DNA of 64,000 nucleotides from Allosaccharopolyspora coralli (GCF_009664835.1 NZ_CP045929.1:4768010-4832009), one strand, 5' to 3'. Shown: positions 25,485 through 35,878, counted from the stretch's first letter. Translations and numbers: made by a program. Notes: a model not told the origin generated them from the sequence alone.

Positions 25485-27524
25485 ATGACGACGCGAGACA
25501 CCGCCGACACTCCGGCGAGCGCTGCCCGCACCACACGTCACGACCTCGACCCGTTCGACCGGCTGGCGTCGATGGTCGCCGAACTCGGTGCGGAGGTCGA
25601 CCGGGTGAGCGAGGAACTGCGCCCCACCGAGGAAGACCCGCCGCGGACGGACGAGGACAGACCGAGCCCACCTCCCCCGACCGGACCGGGGATGCACCGG
25701 GGCGAGCCGGTCGACACCAGCTTCGCCCCGCCGGAGACGGCAGCCACGATCGCGAGCACACCAGGAACCCCGGTCGCTTCGGCGGCCGGGGATTCCCCGT
25801 CTTCGGGGCCGATGCCGGTAGCCGCCGGGAACAGCCCGGGGATCCCGCCGAGGAACCAGCAGACCCAGGAACGGACACGGCGCACCCCGATGTCTCGCCT
25901 ACGGCGGGACGACGTGATGAGCAGGCTGCCCGCGTGGGCCGGTGCGGCGGTCACGCTGCTCGGTGTCGTGCTGTTGCTCGTGATGGCGGTGCAGCAGGGG
26001 TGGATCGGGCCGCTCGGGCGCGTGATCGGCGGCGCGGGACTCGGCGTGGCTCTGCTCGCGTGCGCGGGCAGGGTGCGTCGTTCGGGCGAAACCGGGCGTG
26101 CGGGCGCGTTCGCGCTCGCCGCGACGGGAATCGCGACGCTGTATCTCGACGTACTCGCCGCCACGGTGCTGTACGCGCAACTGCCGCTGCTCGTCGGCTG
26201 GTGTGCCGCACTCGCGATCGCGGGCGGTGGGTTGTGGCTCGCGGACCGCTGGACGTCGCAGACGCTCGCGGTCGGCGTGGTGCTCGGATGCGCCGGGTGC
26301 GCGCCGTTGCTGGTCTTCTCGGCACCGGTGTCGGTCGCAGCCGCTCCCGCATTGCTGGCGGGTTTCCTCGTGGTACTCAAGGTCGCGGCCGCGCCGGTGC
26401 AGTTGCGGCGCGGTTGGCCACGGCTCACGGCCGCCGCGGCACTTCCCGCGATCGCGGCGGCGCTTTTCGCCGACGCGCACGCCGCCGTCGTCGCGAGCAC
26501 ACCGTGGCCGGCCGTCGCCGCAGCCGTCACCGTCACGATCACCGGCCTGGGGCTCGCGATCGTGACGGCACGGCGGAGGCCGAAGGACCCGGTGACGCTC
26601 GGTTTGCTGGCATTGTCCGGAACCCCGGTGTTGCTCGTGGCGCCGATGCTGGATCGTGCGGCGGCACTGGGGGTGTTGCTCGGTCTCGCCGGGGTGCACG
26701 TGGCGGTGTGGGCTTTCCGCCGGCATTTTCCCGCACGGTGGGGCGCGGTCGCGGGCGCGACGGCCGCGGTGGCGGTGTTCCAGGCTTCGGTCAGCACACT
26801 GGACGGTTCCGCCCGGTCGCTCGCCCTGCTCGGTGAGGCCGTGGTGCTCGTGATGCTCGCCGTCCGGTTGCGCGGTAAGGGAATGCTGTTGACGGCGTCC
26901 CTGTACGCGGCCACGGGCGCGATCAGTGCCGTGGCCGCCGACGTCCCGCCGCGACTCCTCGTGACTTTCCCGGCGGAACCGTTCGTCGTGGACGGCGTGC
27001 CGCGACCGGGCCCGACGGCGATCGGACTCCTGACCTTCGCCGCCGTGACCGCGGTCTCGGCGTTGCTCCCGTGGGCCGCGGTCCGACTCCGTGTTCTCGG
27101 CGCCCCGGGGTCCGAGCCGCTGGGAACCGACGGCCATCCACGGGTCGAGCACCGGCTGCTCACGCTGGTCGTGCCTGCACTACCGCTGCTCTACGGCGCC
27201 TCGGGAACGGTGCTGGCCGCCGTGCTGTGGGCGGCACCGTCACCGACGGGCTTTCTCGTCGGTCAGGCTCTGGTCACGGTGTCGTGGGTGGTGGCGGCGT
27301 TCGTGCTGCTCTCGCAAGGGATCCGGCACGGTGCGTTGCGCGTCGCCGGGTTCGCGTTCATCGCCGCGAGCCTGGCGAAACTGCTGCTCTTCGACCTCGC
27401 GGCACTGGACGGGTTCGCGCGGGTCGGGGCGTTCCTCGGGGCCGGTCTGATCCTGCTCGTCGGGGGGACCCACCACGCAAAGCGGATCGCCGAGCGCAGG
27501 AACCCGCTCGAATCCCGCATGTGA
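25485..27524 (+). CDS. DUF2339 polytopic membrane protein
   Basis: 679 residues. The N-terminus (about 1-145) is polar and Pro-rich with a short coiled coil (LASMVAELGAEVDRVSEEL). About 16-18 hydrophobic helices follow from LPAWAGAAVTLLGVVLLLVM through ILLVGGTHHAKRI. The pattern, including the WIGPLGRVIGGAGLGVALL segment, fits DUF2339; function unknown. Divergent from ptsI. The intervening 193 bases contain a vestige of repeat family 2 (GAGGCGAAGGCGCCGTC near 25379). Confidence 0.75.
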   Translation: MTTRDTADTPASAARTTRHDLDPFDRLASMVAELGAEVDRVSEELRPTEEDPPRTDEDRPSPPPPTGPGMHRGEPVDTSFAPPETAATIASTPGTPVASAAGDSPSSGPMPVAAGNSPGIPPRNQQTQERTRRTPMSRLRRDDVMSRLPAWAGAAVTLLGVVLLLVMAVQQGWIGPLGRVIGGAGLGVALLACAGRVRRSGETGRAGAFALAATGIATLYLDVLAATVLYAQLPLLVGWCAALAIAGGGLWLADRWTSQTLAVGVVLGCAGCAPLLVFSAPVSVAAAPALLAGFLVVLKVAAAPVQLRRGWPRLTAAAALPAIAAALFADAHAAVVASTPWPAVAAAVTVTITGLGLAIVTARRRPKDPVTLGLLALSGTPVLLVAPMLDRAAALGVLLGLAGVHVAVWAFRRHFPARWGAVAGATAAVAVFQASVSTLDGSARSLALLGEAVVLVMLAVRLRGKGMLLTASLYAATGAISAVAADVPPRLLVTFPAEPFVVDGVPRPGPTAIGLLTFAAVTAVSALLPWAAVRLRVLGAPGSEPLGTDGHPRVEHRLLTLVVPALPLLYGASGTVLAAVLWAAPSPTGFLVGQALVTVSWVVAAFVLLSQGIRHGALRVAGFAFIAASLAKLLLFDLAALDGFARVGAFLGAGLILLVGGTHHAKRIAERRNPLESRM

Positions 27525-27806
27525 GCCGACAGTGATCTCCAACCCGACATCATCCTGCATGGTGGGACAAACATGAGTCTGTGCAGAGCACAGAGCAGCT
27601 TGATCCACAAGAGATGATCACCCGGATTGGTTGCGCCACTACCGCCTTTCCACCCTTTCGAGCGTATTTCCGGTCAAGAACTGCCCACGACGGCGGGTCG
27701 TGAGTCCACACTGTCCGAGTTGTTGCTCGTCGACACTCGCGCCGTCGACGATCGGCAGCAGCCCGGTGCCGGCCGCAACGCCCCCCGTGCGGTCGGCACC
27801 GGATCT
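27525..27806. other. Intergenic region between convergent genes (282 bp)
   Basis: Holds the small perfect hairpin TCTGTGC-aga-GCACAGA (27578-27594) about 55 bases after the DUF2339 stop, possibly a weak terminator. Less GC-rich than its surroundings (for example CGAGCGTATTTCCGGTCAAG). No supported gene or RNA is seen. Confidence 0.45.
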
Positions 27807-28187
27807 TCACCCCTCGCCCCGGAACCCGGTCCCGTCTCGTGTTTCCGACGTCCGGAAGCCCGCCGCGTCGAGCAGCCCCCGCACCAGCCCCGGTTTCCGC
27901 TCCGGGAGCCGCCCGGGCGCGTACTCCTCGGCCGCCGCGACGACCTCCGCCGCGCCGGGGTTCACCGCCGTCCACGGGCCGACGACGACGGTCGGCACCG
28001 TCTCGTTCCCGTCGGCGATCGACCGCACGAGCGCTGCCGCCTCGGGCTCCTGCCAGATGTCGACCTCACGGAAGTCCACGCCGTGGCGTCGAAGGCCGCC
28101 GCGCAGCGAGGTGCAGAACGGACATCCCGGCCGCGTGTGGACGACGACCTCGGTGTCGCCGTCGTGCGGAGTCCTGTCGTCGGCCAT
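27807..28187 (-). CDS. Mycoredoxin/glutaredoxin-like protein with C-terminal extension
   Basis: 126 residues from ATG 28187, AAAGGAG ten bases upstream. Thioredoxin-fold glutaredoxin with TRPGCPFCTSLRGGL (active Cys22/Cys25), DIWQEPEAAALVRS and ETVPTVVVG (cis-Pro). Mycoredoxin-1 has CPYC and about 84 residues; this one has CPFC and an extra 40 or so polar residues at the C-terminus. It probably reduces mycothiol-mixed disulfides, consistent with an actinobacterium carrying ino1. Confidence 0.82.
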   Translation of the reverse strand: MADDRTPHDGDTEVVVHTRPGCPFCTSLRGGLRRHGVDFREVDIWQEPEAAALVRSIADGNETVPTVVVGPWTAVNPGAAEVVAAAEEYAPGRLPERKPGLVRGLLDAAGFRTSETRDGTGFRGEG

Positions 28188-28396
28188 GTCGCCGAAACTC
28201 CTTTCCGAGCCACGTTTCTCGTACGGCACCGCGGAAGGTCCACTGTGGCCCTTGATCCGCCGGAGCCGGGAGCGTGCCGGTCGTCCACCCTGTGGTTGCC
28301 GGACCTCGACCATTTACCGTAGTCGCGACGACTCGGGTGCACGCTCGACTGTCACCACGCACTCTCCCGGGAAACCACCCTGTCCAGGAGCAACGG

Positions 28397-29116
28397 ATGA
28401 CGAAGCTCACCCAGCGCGGACAAGCCGGCGTGACGACCGACCTCGAGATCCGCAGGCGCGCGCGCATCCTGCTGCGCACGGACGGTCACGACGCCGTCAC
28501 GCTCCGGGCGATCGCCCGCGCGCTGGGCATCACCGCGCCCGCGTTGTACCGCTACTACGACTCCCGCGAGGACCTGCTCCGCCAGCTCTGCGACGACATC
28601 TGCGCCGATCTCTCGCACGAGCTCGCCCGCCGCGTCCAGCACGTCGCCCCGGACGCGTTCGCCGAGCGCGTCACCGAGACCTGCCGAGGGCTGCGCACCT
28701 GGGCCGTGGCGCACCCGCGCGAGTTCACGCTGGTGTTCGCGACCCCACCGTCCGCGGACGCGCAGTCACCGACCGTGGGCCAGGACGAGTTCGCGGGCGT
28801 GTTCCTGTCCCTGGCCGGCCCGTTGCTCGTGGAAGGCACGGCCATGACACCGGCGCGTCCCGTTCCCGGCGAGTTCCTGTCCACAGTGGAACACCATCGA
28901 ACCGCGCTCGCCGAGGCCTGCGTCGCACACGGCCTCGACCTGGCACCGGAAGACATCCGAGCCGGACACGTCTACGCCCTGCTGCAGTGGTGGATCCGCA
29001 TCTACGGGCACATCGCACTGGAGGTCTTCGGCCGCTTCCCGTTCGACGTGCGCCACGCCGAAGTGCTTTTCGAGGTACTGCTGACCGACCTCGTCCACGA
29101 CATCGAACTGTCCTGA
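28397..29116 (+). CDS. TetR-family transcriptional regulator
   Basis: 239 residues from ATG 28397 (CAGGAG upstream). N-terminal TetR HTH: ARILLRTDGHDAVTLRAIAR, then ALGITAPALYRYYDSREDLL. The C-terminal ligand domain (about 90-230, WAVAHPREFTLVFATP) resembles TetR_C_13/WHG-type regulators. Divergent from the mycoredoxin gene; ligand unknown. An imperfect inverted repeat 80 bases downstream (29194-29217) could be an operator for the following gene. Confidence 0.9.
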   Translation: MTKLTQRGQAGVTTDLEIRRRARILLRTDGHDAVTLRAIARALGITAPALYRYYDSREDLLRQLCDDICADLSHELARRVQHVAPDAFAERVTETCRGLRTWAVAHPREFTLVFATPPSADAQSPTVGQDEFAGVFLSLAGPLLVEGTAMTPARPVPGEFLSTVEHHRTALAEACVAHGLDLAPEDIRAGHVYALLQWWIRIYGHIALEVFGRFPFDVRHAEVLFEVLLTDLVHDIELS

Positions 29117-29193
29117 ATCCCGTTGCGGGACAAACGCCCCCTCGGCTGAGTCAGTTCTCGCGCGGTCGAGGCGAGCCCCACGCCGCGAGCGGC

Positions 29194-29217
29194 AATCCAA
29201 GTAGAACTACTCGGATT
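29194..29217. promoter_or_regulatory. Inverted repeat, possible operator or terminator
   Basis: AATCCAAGTAG-aa-CTACTCGGATT: 11-base arms with one mismatch and a two-base centre, 78 bases after the tetR stop and 86 bases before the next start. Its low GC makes it stand out. It could be a TetR-type operator controlling the small membrane protein, or a terminator. Confidence 0.4.
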
Positions 29218-29303
29218 CGGCGCGGCCGGGAACCAACGCGGCGTTGCGCCGGGTCCCAGTGTGCGTCACCGGCCCTGCCTGAACCGCGAAGGGAACGCGC
29301 ACG

Positions 29304-29861
29304 ATGAGCACATTCGGCCGCATCATCGGGATCGTCATGCTCGCCGGGACCGGCGTGGCCGCGGCGGGAATCGTCCTGAGCGGATACTCGGTATTCGGCG
29401 TGGACGCAGCGCCACCCCCACCCACGCCGACCACCGTGACCGTCACACCCGAACAGTCGAAAGCCGCCCCGCCGGAAGAAGTGGCCGGCCTACAACCCGG
29501 TGATTCCGGAGCGCTCATGGACGAGTCGATGTTCGTCCGCACTTTCGACGCCGACACCGGGAACTCCGTACAGCTCGTGCAGAAGCCGGACGAGTTCCTG
29601 CCGCCGCACATCACCGGCGTCGGGCCCGCGGAGGTGCTCGCGTTCGACATCGAATGGGCACACTGGGACTCGGAGAAGGCCGTCGGCAACTGCACGGTCC
29701 GGGTGACCGGCGGCGGTGCTGACCCCGAGGTCCGCGAGGGAGTCCGCATCGTGCTGGACGAGCCGGCCGAGAAGGACGGCGTGGCCCAGTACACTCGGTA
29801 CACCTTCGACTGGGGCGACGGCGAGGAGCCCGACGTCGGTGACCTCACCTTCTCGTCCTGA
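29304..29861 (+). CDS. Small membrane-anchored or secreted protein, unknown function
   Basis: 185 residues. One N-terminal hydrophobic helix (RIIGIVMLAGTGVAAAGIVL, about 6-26) without a clear cleavage site, then a Pro/Thr linker (PPPPTPTTVTVTP) and an acidic extracellular domain with a single Cys. No known domain recognised. It converges with the acyl-CoA oxidase-like gene, leaving only six bases between stops. Confidence 0.65.
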   Translation: MSTFGRIIGIVMLAGTGVAAAGIVLSGYSVFGVDAAPPPPTPTTVTVTPEQSKAAPPEEVAGLQPGDSGALMDESMFVRTFDADTGNSVQLVQKPDEFLPPHITGVGPAEVLAFDIEWAHWDSEKAVGNCTVRVTGGGADPEVREGVRIVLDEPAEKDGVAQYTRYTFDWGDGEEPDVGDLTFSS

Positions 29862-29867
29862 CCGGAC

Positions 29868-31832
29868 TCACTGCTCGTGCGTGCGCTGCTCCTGCTGTCG
29901 CGCGGCCTCCGCACCGGTCGCGATCGGCGCCGTGATCCACTGGCGTGGCGTGCCGAACGCCTCCACCAGGGACACGGCGTGCGGCCGGAGCCGCCGACAC
30001 AACGTGTTCACCGCCTCGGTGACGGCCTTCGCGCGTCCGCCGCTGATTCGTTCGTGCTCAAGGAACCACGCCTTGTCTTCTTCCACTGTGGACAGGACAT
30101 AGAGGTCGCAGAGCTGGCCGAGCACCACGGCGAGGTCCGGGTCGGTGCAGCGTTCGACCGCCGCGACGAACGCCTCCAGGACCACCCGGTCCACGTGCAC
30201 CCGCGCCGCCCGCAGCACGTGGTCCTGCGCGTTGTTGAACACCTCGAACGGATCGGCGCCGTCAGAAGTCGCCCGCCGCAACCGTTTCGCGACGCCCTCG
30301 AGCACGTGCTGTTCACGATCGTCGAACAGGTTCAGCTGCCAGCCCCTGTCGAACAGGACGTCCTCGTCGTCCCTGCCCGGTGCGGCGTCGGCGATCCGCT
30401 GCAGGATCTTGCGCGCCGCGGTGCGTTCGATCACGGCGCCGACGAACTGGTCGGCGACGAACCGCGCCATCCCCAGCGTGCCGAGCTCCTCGAACTCGTC
30501 CTTGTAGTTCGTCAGCAGACCCTTGGCGACCTGCTGCAGCAGCACCGTGTTGTCGCCCTCGAACGTGGTGAACACGTCGATGTCGTCGCGCAGGCCGGTG
30601 AGCTGATTCTCCGCCAGGTACCCGGCTCCACCGCACGCCTCACGGCAAGTCTGAATGGTGTGCAACGCGTGCCAAGACGAGAGTGCTTTCAGCCCGGCGG
30701 CCCGGGATTCCAGTTCACGCTGCTGCCATTCGTCGACTTGTTCCGCCGTCGAGAGGTCGTGCAGGCACGAGACGAGCTCTTCCTGCGCGAAGTGCAGCGC
30801 ATAGGACTTCGCGAGAGCGGGGAGCAGCTTTCGCTGGTGTGCCAGGTAATCGAGGACAGGCGTCTCGGCCTGCGTTCCGGGGTTCTCGAACTGACGCCGG
30901 ACCTCGCCATAGCGCAGCGCCACCTCCAACGCGATCTTCGTGCTCGCGCCCGAGACGCCGGCGATCGAGATCCGACCCCGGATCAGCGCGCCCAGCATCG
31001 TGAAGAAGCGCTTGTTCCTGCTCCGGATCGAGCTGCTGTACGTGCCGTCCTCGGCGACGTCGCCGAACTTGTTCAGCAGCGCCTCACGCGGCACCCGCAC
31101 GTGGTCGAAGTACAGACGCCCGTTGTCCACCCCGTTGAGGCCGCCCTTGCGTCCGGAGTCCTCGATGGACACACCGGGCATCGCGACTCCCTGCTCGTCG
31201 CGGATCGGGACCATCAGCGCGTGCACCCCGTGCTGCTCGCCGCCCACGTGCAGCTGCGCGAACACCACCGCCATCCGGCCGTCGCGCGCCGCGTTGCCGA
31301 TGTACTCCTTGCGGGCGGCCTCGAACGGCGTGTGCACGACGAACTCGCCCGTTTCGGCGTCGTAGGTCGCCGTGGTGCCCAACGACTGCACGTCGGACCC
31401 GTGTCCGGTCTCGGTCATCGCAAAACAGCCGGGCAGCGACATGTCCATGATGTCGGTGAGGTACCGGTCGTGGTGGCGCTCGGTACCGAGCGCGACGACC
31501 GCCCCGCCGAACAGGCCCCACTGCACACCCGCCTTGACCATCAGCGAGAGGTTCCCGCCGAGCATCTCCAACGACACGGTCGAACCGCCGACGTCGCCCT
31601 CACCGCCGTGCGATGCCGGGAACCCCAGGCCCGCCACACCGTGCGTGGCGAGCTGCTGCATCTGCGCCAGCACGTGCTCGCGCTGCGCCTCGGTGCCCGG
31701 GTCCTCCGGCGGGGGCAGCGGATTCTCGTCCAGCGACTTGCGCACTCGCTGCCGCACGTCGGCCCACCGTCCGGCCAGCAGCGTGGCCAGCTCCGCGGTG
31801 TCGAACCGTTGCGGCGTGGTCGCGATCTCCAT
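29868..31832 (-). CDS. Acyl-CoA dehydrogenase/oxidase family flavoenzyme
   Basis: 654 residues, longer than ordinary acyl-CoA dehydrogenases (about 380-400) and close to acyl-CoA oxidases. FAD/substrate motifs: CFAMTETGHGSDVQSLGTTA, RSRNKRFFTMLGALIRGRIS, CREACGGAGYLAENQL, and DDIDVFTTFEGDNTVLLQQV, whose Glu is the catalytic base of the oxidase type. It probably catalyses alpha,beta-desaturation of a fatty acyl-CoA. ATG at 31832. The next minus-strand gene, a hydrolase, is 89 bases upstream and may or may not be co-transcribed. Confidence 0.88.
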   Translation of the reverse strand: MEIATTPQRFDTAELATLLAGRWADVRQRVRKSLDENPLPPPEDPGTEAQREHVLAQMQQLATHGVAGLGFPASHGGEGDVGGSTVSLEMLGGNLSLMVKAGVQWGLFGGAVVALGTERHHDRYLTDIMDMSLPGCFAMTETGHGSDVQSLGTTATYDAETGEFVVHTPFEAARKEYIGNAARDGRMAVVFAQLHVGGEQHGVHALMVPIRDEQGVAMPGVSIEDSGRKGGLNGVDNGRLYFDHVRVPREALLNKFGDVAEDGTYSSSIRSRNKRFFTMLGALIRGRISIAGVSGASTKIALEVALRYGEVRRQFENPGTQAETPVLDYLAHQRKLLPALAKSYALHFAQEELVSCLHDLSTAEQVDEWQQRELESRAAGLKALSSWHALHTIQTCREACGGAGYLAENQLTGLRDDIDVFTTFEGDNTVLLQQVAKGLLTNYKDEFEELGTLGMARFVADQFVGAVIERTAARKILQRIADAAPGRDDEDVLFDRGWQLNLFDDREQHVLEGVAKRLRRATSDGADPFEVFNNAQDHVLRAARVHVDRVVLEAFVAAVERCTDPDLAVVLGQLCDLYVLSTVEEDKAWFLEHERISGGRAKAVTEAVNTLCRRLRPHAVSLVEAFGTPRQWITAPIATGAEAARQQEQRTHEQ

Positions 31833-31921
31833 CCGGCCCTCCGGTACTCAGGCGACGTGACACCACCGAGGCTAGCCGGAGGCGACCGGGCTCTGCTGTG
31901 TGCTGGCGCACTCCTGAGCGC

Positions 31922-32785
31922 TCACACGCCGACGAGAACCTCCACCAGGTCCGCCGGCCGATGAAAGTAGCCGACGTGGCTCGAGAACACGGTGCACACG
32001 TCGAACGGGTTCTGCGGCATGGCCGCGTCCGCTTCGGCGATCATCCGGTCCTGGCTGGCCAGGGTGATCGAACGGTCCTCGGCGAGCCGCACGTACGTAC
32101 GCGGGACCGTGCCGAACGTCTCAGGCCAGGCGCGACACTCCTCGGTGGCGGCGAGCAGGTTGGCGTCCGGCTCCATCAGATTCAGCACCGCACGGAACTG
32201 CTCGTCGGTCCCGTCGTGCATCGACGCGGCCTTCATCCGGGAGAAGAATTCCGGATCGTTCGAGCGCAGGTTCACCCGGGCGAAGCCGTCCCGCGCGGGA
32301 TCGTTGAGCAGCGGAAACGGGACAGCGTCGAACAGATTGCCTTGCTGTTCCGGCCACGCCATGCACTCGGCCACGGTCGAGGAGCCGACAGGACACCAGG
32401 CCGAGACGTAGACGAGACGATCGAGGAGTTCCGGGGCACGATTGGCGACCTCCGTGATCGCCACGCCGCCGGCACTGGTGCCGACGAGGACAACGGGACC
32501 GTGCTCGGCGACGGTGCGGACCTCGTCGAGTACGTGCTCGGCCCAGGCGTCGACGCCGACGTTCGCCACAGCGGACGGTTCCGCGGCGAACGCGGCGAGG
32601 TCGGCGGGCTGTTGGTAGTACGACGTAGGACGTCGCCCGCTCGCACCGTTGCCGGGCAGGTCCAGAGCGAGTGAACGCCGGCCACGTAAGGACAGCTCAC
32701 GCTGCACCGGGCCCCAGATGGTCGAGTTGCACGCCTGCCCGTGTACGAGAACGAACGTCGGCAGGTCGGAGTGAGTCACTTGCAC
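31922..32785 (-). CDS. Alpha/beta hydrolase (EstC/hydroxynitrile-lyase-like branch)
   Basis: 287 residues from GTG 32785 with GAGGTG upstream. LVHGQACNSTIW (oxyanion loop), LDLPGNGASG, nucleophile Ser in VLVGTSAGGVA, acid in YVRLAEDRSITLASQDRM, and His in SSHVGYFHRPADL complete a catalytic triad. The layout matches small esterases of the plant MES/HNL-like family. The substrate is unknown. An in-frame start ten codons earlier has no ribosome-binding site. Confidence 0.85.
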   Translation of the reverse strand: MQVTHSDLPTFVLVHGQACNSTIWGPVQRELSLRGRRSLALDLPGNGASGRRPTSYYQQPADLAAFAAEPSAVANVGVDAWAEHVLDEVRTVAEHGPVVLVGTSAGGVAITEVANRAPELLDRLVYVSAWCPVGSSTVAECMAWPEQQGNLFDAVPFPLLNDPARDGFARVNLRSNDPEFFSRMKAASMHDGTDEQFRAVLNLMEPDANLLAATEECRAWPETFGTVPRTYVRLAEDRSITLASQDRMIAEADAAMPQNPFDVCTVFSSHVGYFHRPADLVEVLVGV

Positions 32786-32867
32786 GAGACACCTCGTTCT
32801 CCCGCACACCCGGCGGGTTCAGTCAGAACGGAACACACTCACCTTGCGCGAACGGCACAGGCGCCTC

Positions 32868-32904
32868 GTCTCGTGAGGCGAACGTGCCGTTCGCCTCACG
32901 AGAC
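32868..32904. repeat. Family-2 hairpin, perfect 17-bp stem
   Basis: GTCTCGTGAGGCGAACG (32868-32884) and CGTTCGCCTCACGAGAC (32888-32904) pair perfectly around a three-base loop. A partial family-2 unit (GCGCGAACGGCACAGGCGCC) precedes it. It lies between the hydrolase start and the leuS terminator. Confidence 0.8.
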
Positions 32905-32922
32905 ACAACGGGCGCCGACGGT

Positions 32923-32969
32923 GCGAACGGCACTTTCACCCCGTGTGGTGGGGCGAAAGTGCCGTTCGC
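32923..32969 (-). terminator. Family-2 inverted repeat acting as probable leuS terminator
   Basis: GCGAACGGCACTTTCACCCC (32923-32942) and GGGGCGAAAGTGCCGTTCGC (32950-32969) form a 20-base stem with one mismatch (G-U in the minus-strand RNA) and a seven-base loop, starting 12 bases past the leuS stop codon. No U tract. Confidence 0.65.
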
Positions 32970-32980
32970 CTCATGAGGGA

Positions 32981-35878
32981 TCAGCCGACTACGTTGACGA
33001 GGCGGCCGGGGACGACGATCACCTTGCTCGGGTCTTTGCCTTCCAGCGCCGCCGCGATCTTCTCGTCAGCAAGCGCCGCTTGCTGGACCGCGTCCTCGTC
33101 GGCGGAGGCCGGCACGGTGATGCGGGAGCGGACCTTGCCGTTGAGCTGAATCGGGTACTCGACGGTGTCCTCGACGAGGTACTGCTCGTCGGCGTGCGGG
33201 AACGCGTGGTGCGCCAGCGTGTCCTCGTACCCGAGGCGGGACCACAGTTCCTCCGCCAGGTGCGGGGTCAGCGGCGCGACCATCAGCACCAACGGCTCCA
33301 CCGCGACGCGGGGGACGCCGGCAGCCGAACCGAACTCCTTCGTGAGGCGGTTGTTCAGCTCGATCAGCTTCGCCACTGCGGTGTTGAACCGCAGTTCCCG
33401 GTAGTCCTCGCGAACACCCGCGATCGTCTTGTGCAGGGCGCGCAGCGTGTCGACGTCGAGTTCCGCGTCGCTGACCCGCAGCTCACCCGTGTGCTCGTCG
33501 ATCACGTTGCGCCACAGGCGTTGCAGGAACCGGTGCGAGCCGACGACGTCCTTCGTCGCCCACGGGCGGGAGGCGTCCAGCGGCCCCATCGCCATCTCGT
33601 ACAGGCGCAGCGTGTCGGCACCGAAGGAGTCGCACATCTCGTCAGGGGAGACGGAGTTCTTCAGGCTCTTGCCCATCTTCCCGTACTCGCGGCGCACTTC
33701 CTGTCCATTGTGGAAGTAACGCCCGGCATCCTCGACGACCTCCTCGGCGGGCACGTACACGCCGCGCGGGTCGAGGTAGGCGAACGCCTGGATGTAGCCC
33801 TGGTTGTACAGCCGCCGGTACGGCTCTTCCGAGCTCAGGTGTCCCAGGTCGTAGAGCACCTTGTGCCAGAACCGGGAGTACAGCAGGTGCAGCACCGCGT
33901 GCTCCACCCCGCCGACGTAGAGGTCGAGGCCGCCGGGGTCGTTCGTGCCGTGCAGCTCGGGGCGCGGACCCATCCAGTACCGCTCGTTGGCCGGGTCCAC
34001 GAACTGGCTGTCGTTGTCCGGGTCGATGTAGCGCAGCTGGTACCAGCACGAGCCCGCCCACTGCGGCATCGTGTTGGTGTCCCGGTGATAGTGCGTGAGC
34101 CCGTCGCCCAGATCCAGCTCGACCTCGGCCCACTCGGTCGCCTTCGCCAGCGGCGGCTGCGGCGAGCTGTTCGCGTCGTCCGGGTCGTAGGTGGTGGGCG
34201 AGTAGTCCGCGACGTCGGGCAGTTGCACCGGCAGCTGGTCCTCGGGCAGACCCAGCGGGTTGCCGTCCTCGTCGTAGACGATCGGAAACGGCTCGCCCCA
34301 GTACCGCTGCCTGGCGAAGAGCCAGTCGCGCAGCTTGTACTGCACCGAACCGGTACCGGCGCCCTGTTCCTCCAGCCAGGAGACGACGACCTTCTTGGCC
34401 TGGTCCAGGTCCAGACCGTCGAGGCTCAGGCCGCGCTCGGGGTTCGAGGAGTTGATCCGCGGTCCTTCGCCGGAGTACGCCTCGCCGTCGAAGCCCTCCG
34501 GAGGCTGAACCGTGCGGATCACCGGCAGGCCGAAGACCGTCGCGAAATCCCAGTCGCGCTGGTCCTCACCGGGGACGGCCATGATCGCGCCGGTCCCGTA
34601 ACCCATCAGCACGTAGTCGGCGATGAACACCGGCAGCACCTTGCCGTCGACCGGGTTCGTCGCCCAGGCACCGGTGAACACACCGGTCTTGTCCTTGTTC
34701 TCCTGGCGGTCCACATCGGACTTCGACGCCGCCGCACGACGGTAGCTGGCCACCGCCTCGGCGGGCGTGGCGGCGCCCTCGGTCCAGAGCTCGTCGGTCC
34801 CCGCAGGCCAGCCGGTCGCGGTCAGCTCGTCGACCAGCGGGTGTTCCGGTGCCAGCACCAGGTAGGTGGCTCCGAACAGGGTGTCCGGCCGGGTGGTGAA
34901 GACCTCGATGTCCCCGGCCGAGCCGTCCAGCTCGAACCGCACCTGCGCACCCTGCGAGCGTCCGATCCAGTTGCGCTGCATCGACTTGACCTTCTCCGGC
35001 CATTCCAGGCGGTCCAGGTCGTCGACGAGCCGGTCGGCGTAGGCGGTGATCCGCATCATCCACTGCTTGAGGTTGCGGCGGAACACCGGGAAGTTGCCGC
35101 GCTCGGTCAGCCCGTCGGCGGTGACTTCCTCGTTCGCCACGACCGTGCCCAGACCGGGTGACCAATTCACCGGGGCCTCGGACAGGTACACCAGGCGGTA
35201 GGAGTCCAGCACCCGGTGCTGCTCGGTGCGCGAGAGCTCCTGCCACGGGCGTCCGTCGGGGGTCGCGCGCTCGCCCAGCGCGAACTGCGCCTCCAACTCC
35301 CGGATCGGGCGGGCTCGACCGCGCCCGCCGTCGGCCTCGGTGTCGTACCAGGAGTGGAAGATCTGCAGGAAGATCCACTGTGTCCAGCGGTAGAACTCGA
35401 TGTCGGTGGTGGCGATCCGCCTGCGCTCGTCGTGGCCCAGCCCCAGCCTGCGGATCTGGCCCAGGAACAACTCCATGTTGTTCTCGGTGGTGGTGCGCGG
35501 GTGGGTGCCGGTCTGCACAGCGTACTGCTCGGCGGGCAGCCCGAACGCGTCGAAGCCCATCGTGTGCAGCACGTTGTAGCCGTTCATCCGCTGGAACCGC
35601 GCGTAGACGTCGGTGCCGATGTAGCCCAGCGGGTGTCCGACGTGCAGGCCGGAGCCCGACGGGTACGGGAACATGTCCTGGACGAACAGCTTGTCCTCCG
35701 GCACCGCGTCGCGGGTGGCCAGCGGACCGGACGGGTTGCGCGTGTGGAACGTCCCGAGCTCTTCCCACCGCCGTTGCCAGCGCTGTTCGATCTCACCGGC
35801 CAGCTGTGCGGTGTACCGGTACCGGGGCATCTCGTCGGCGGAGGTGGAGCCCTCCTGCGTGCCTGCCGAGCCGCTCAT
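32981..35878 (-). CDS. leuS: Leucyl-tRNA synthetase
   Basis: 965 residues. Class I signatures: [20 protein letters not shown] (HIGH-like HVGH near 80) and [16 protein letters not shown] (KMSKS-like KMGKS near 735). An editing domain (about 260-480) includes [20 protein letters not shown]. The C-terminal anticodon-binding and tRNA-binding regions are complete. It charges tRNA-Leu and edits mischarged tRNA. Similar length to mycobacterial LeuS (Rv0041). A candidate Leu leader peptide and terminator precede it, suggesting attenuation by charged tRNA-Leu. Confidence 0.97.
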   Translation of the reverse strand: MSGSAGTQEGSTSADEMPRYRYTAQLAGEIEQRWQRRWEELGTFHTRNPSGPLATRDAVPEDKLFVQDMFPYPSGSGLHVGHPLGYIGTDVYARFQRMNGYNVLHTMGFDAFGLPAEQYAVQTGTHPRTTTENNMELFLGQIRRLGLGHDERRRIATTDIEFYRWTQWIFLQIFHSWYDTEADGGRGRARPIRELEAQFALGERATPDGRPWQELSRTEQHRVLDSYRLVYLSEAPVNWSPGLGTVVANEEVTADGLTERGNFPVFRRNLKQWMMRITAYADRLVDDLDRLEWPEKVKSMQRNWIGRSQGAQVRFELDGSAGDIEVFTTRPDTLFGATYLVLAPEHPLVDELTATGWPAGTDELWTEGAATPAEAVASYRRAAASKSDVDRQENKDKTGVFTGAWATNPVDGKVLPVFIADYVLMGYGTGAIMAVPGEDQRDWDFATVFGLPVIRTVQPPEGFDGEAYSGEGPRINSSNPERGLSLDGLDLDQAKKVVVSWLEEQGAGTGSVQYKLRDWLFARQRYWGEPFPIVYDEDGNPLGLPEDQLPVQLPDVADYSPTTYDPDDANSSPQPPLAKATEWAEVELDLGDGLTHYHRDTNTMPQWAGSCWYQLRYIDPDNDSQFVDPANERYWMGPRPELHGTNDPGGLDLYVGGVEHAVLHLLYSRFWHKVLYDLGHLSSEEPYRRLYNQGYIQAFAYLDPRGVYVPAEEVVEDAGRYFHNGQEVRREYGKMGKSLKNSVSPDEMCDSFGADTLRLYEMAMGPLDASRPWATKDVVGSHRFLQRLWRNVIDEHTGELRVSDAELDVDTLRALHKTIAGVREDYRELRFNTAVAKLIELNNRLTKEFGSAAGVPRVAVEPLVLMVAPLTPHLAEELWSRLGYEDTLAHHAFPHADEQYLVEDTVEYPIQLNGKVRSRITVPASADEDAVQQAALADEKIAAALEGKDPSKVIVVPGRLVNVVG

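Noticed and set aside
27525..27640. Possible tRNA or small RNA gene
   Set aside because: Only one seven-base hairpin is present; no cloverleaf, no CCA end and no T-loop sequence GTTCRA in the right place.
28188..28330. SigR-type promoter for the mycoredoxin-like gene
   Set aside because: No GGAAY-N18-GTT arrangement found upstream on the minus strand.
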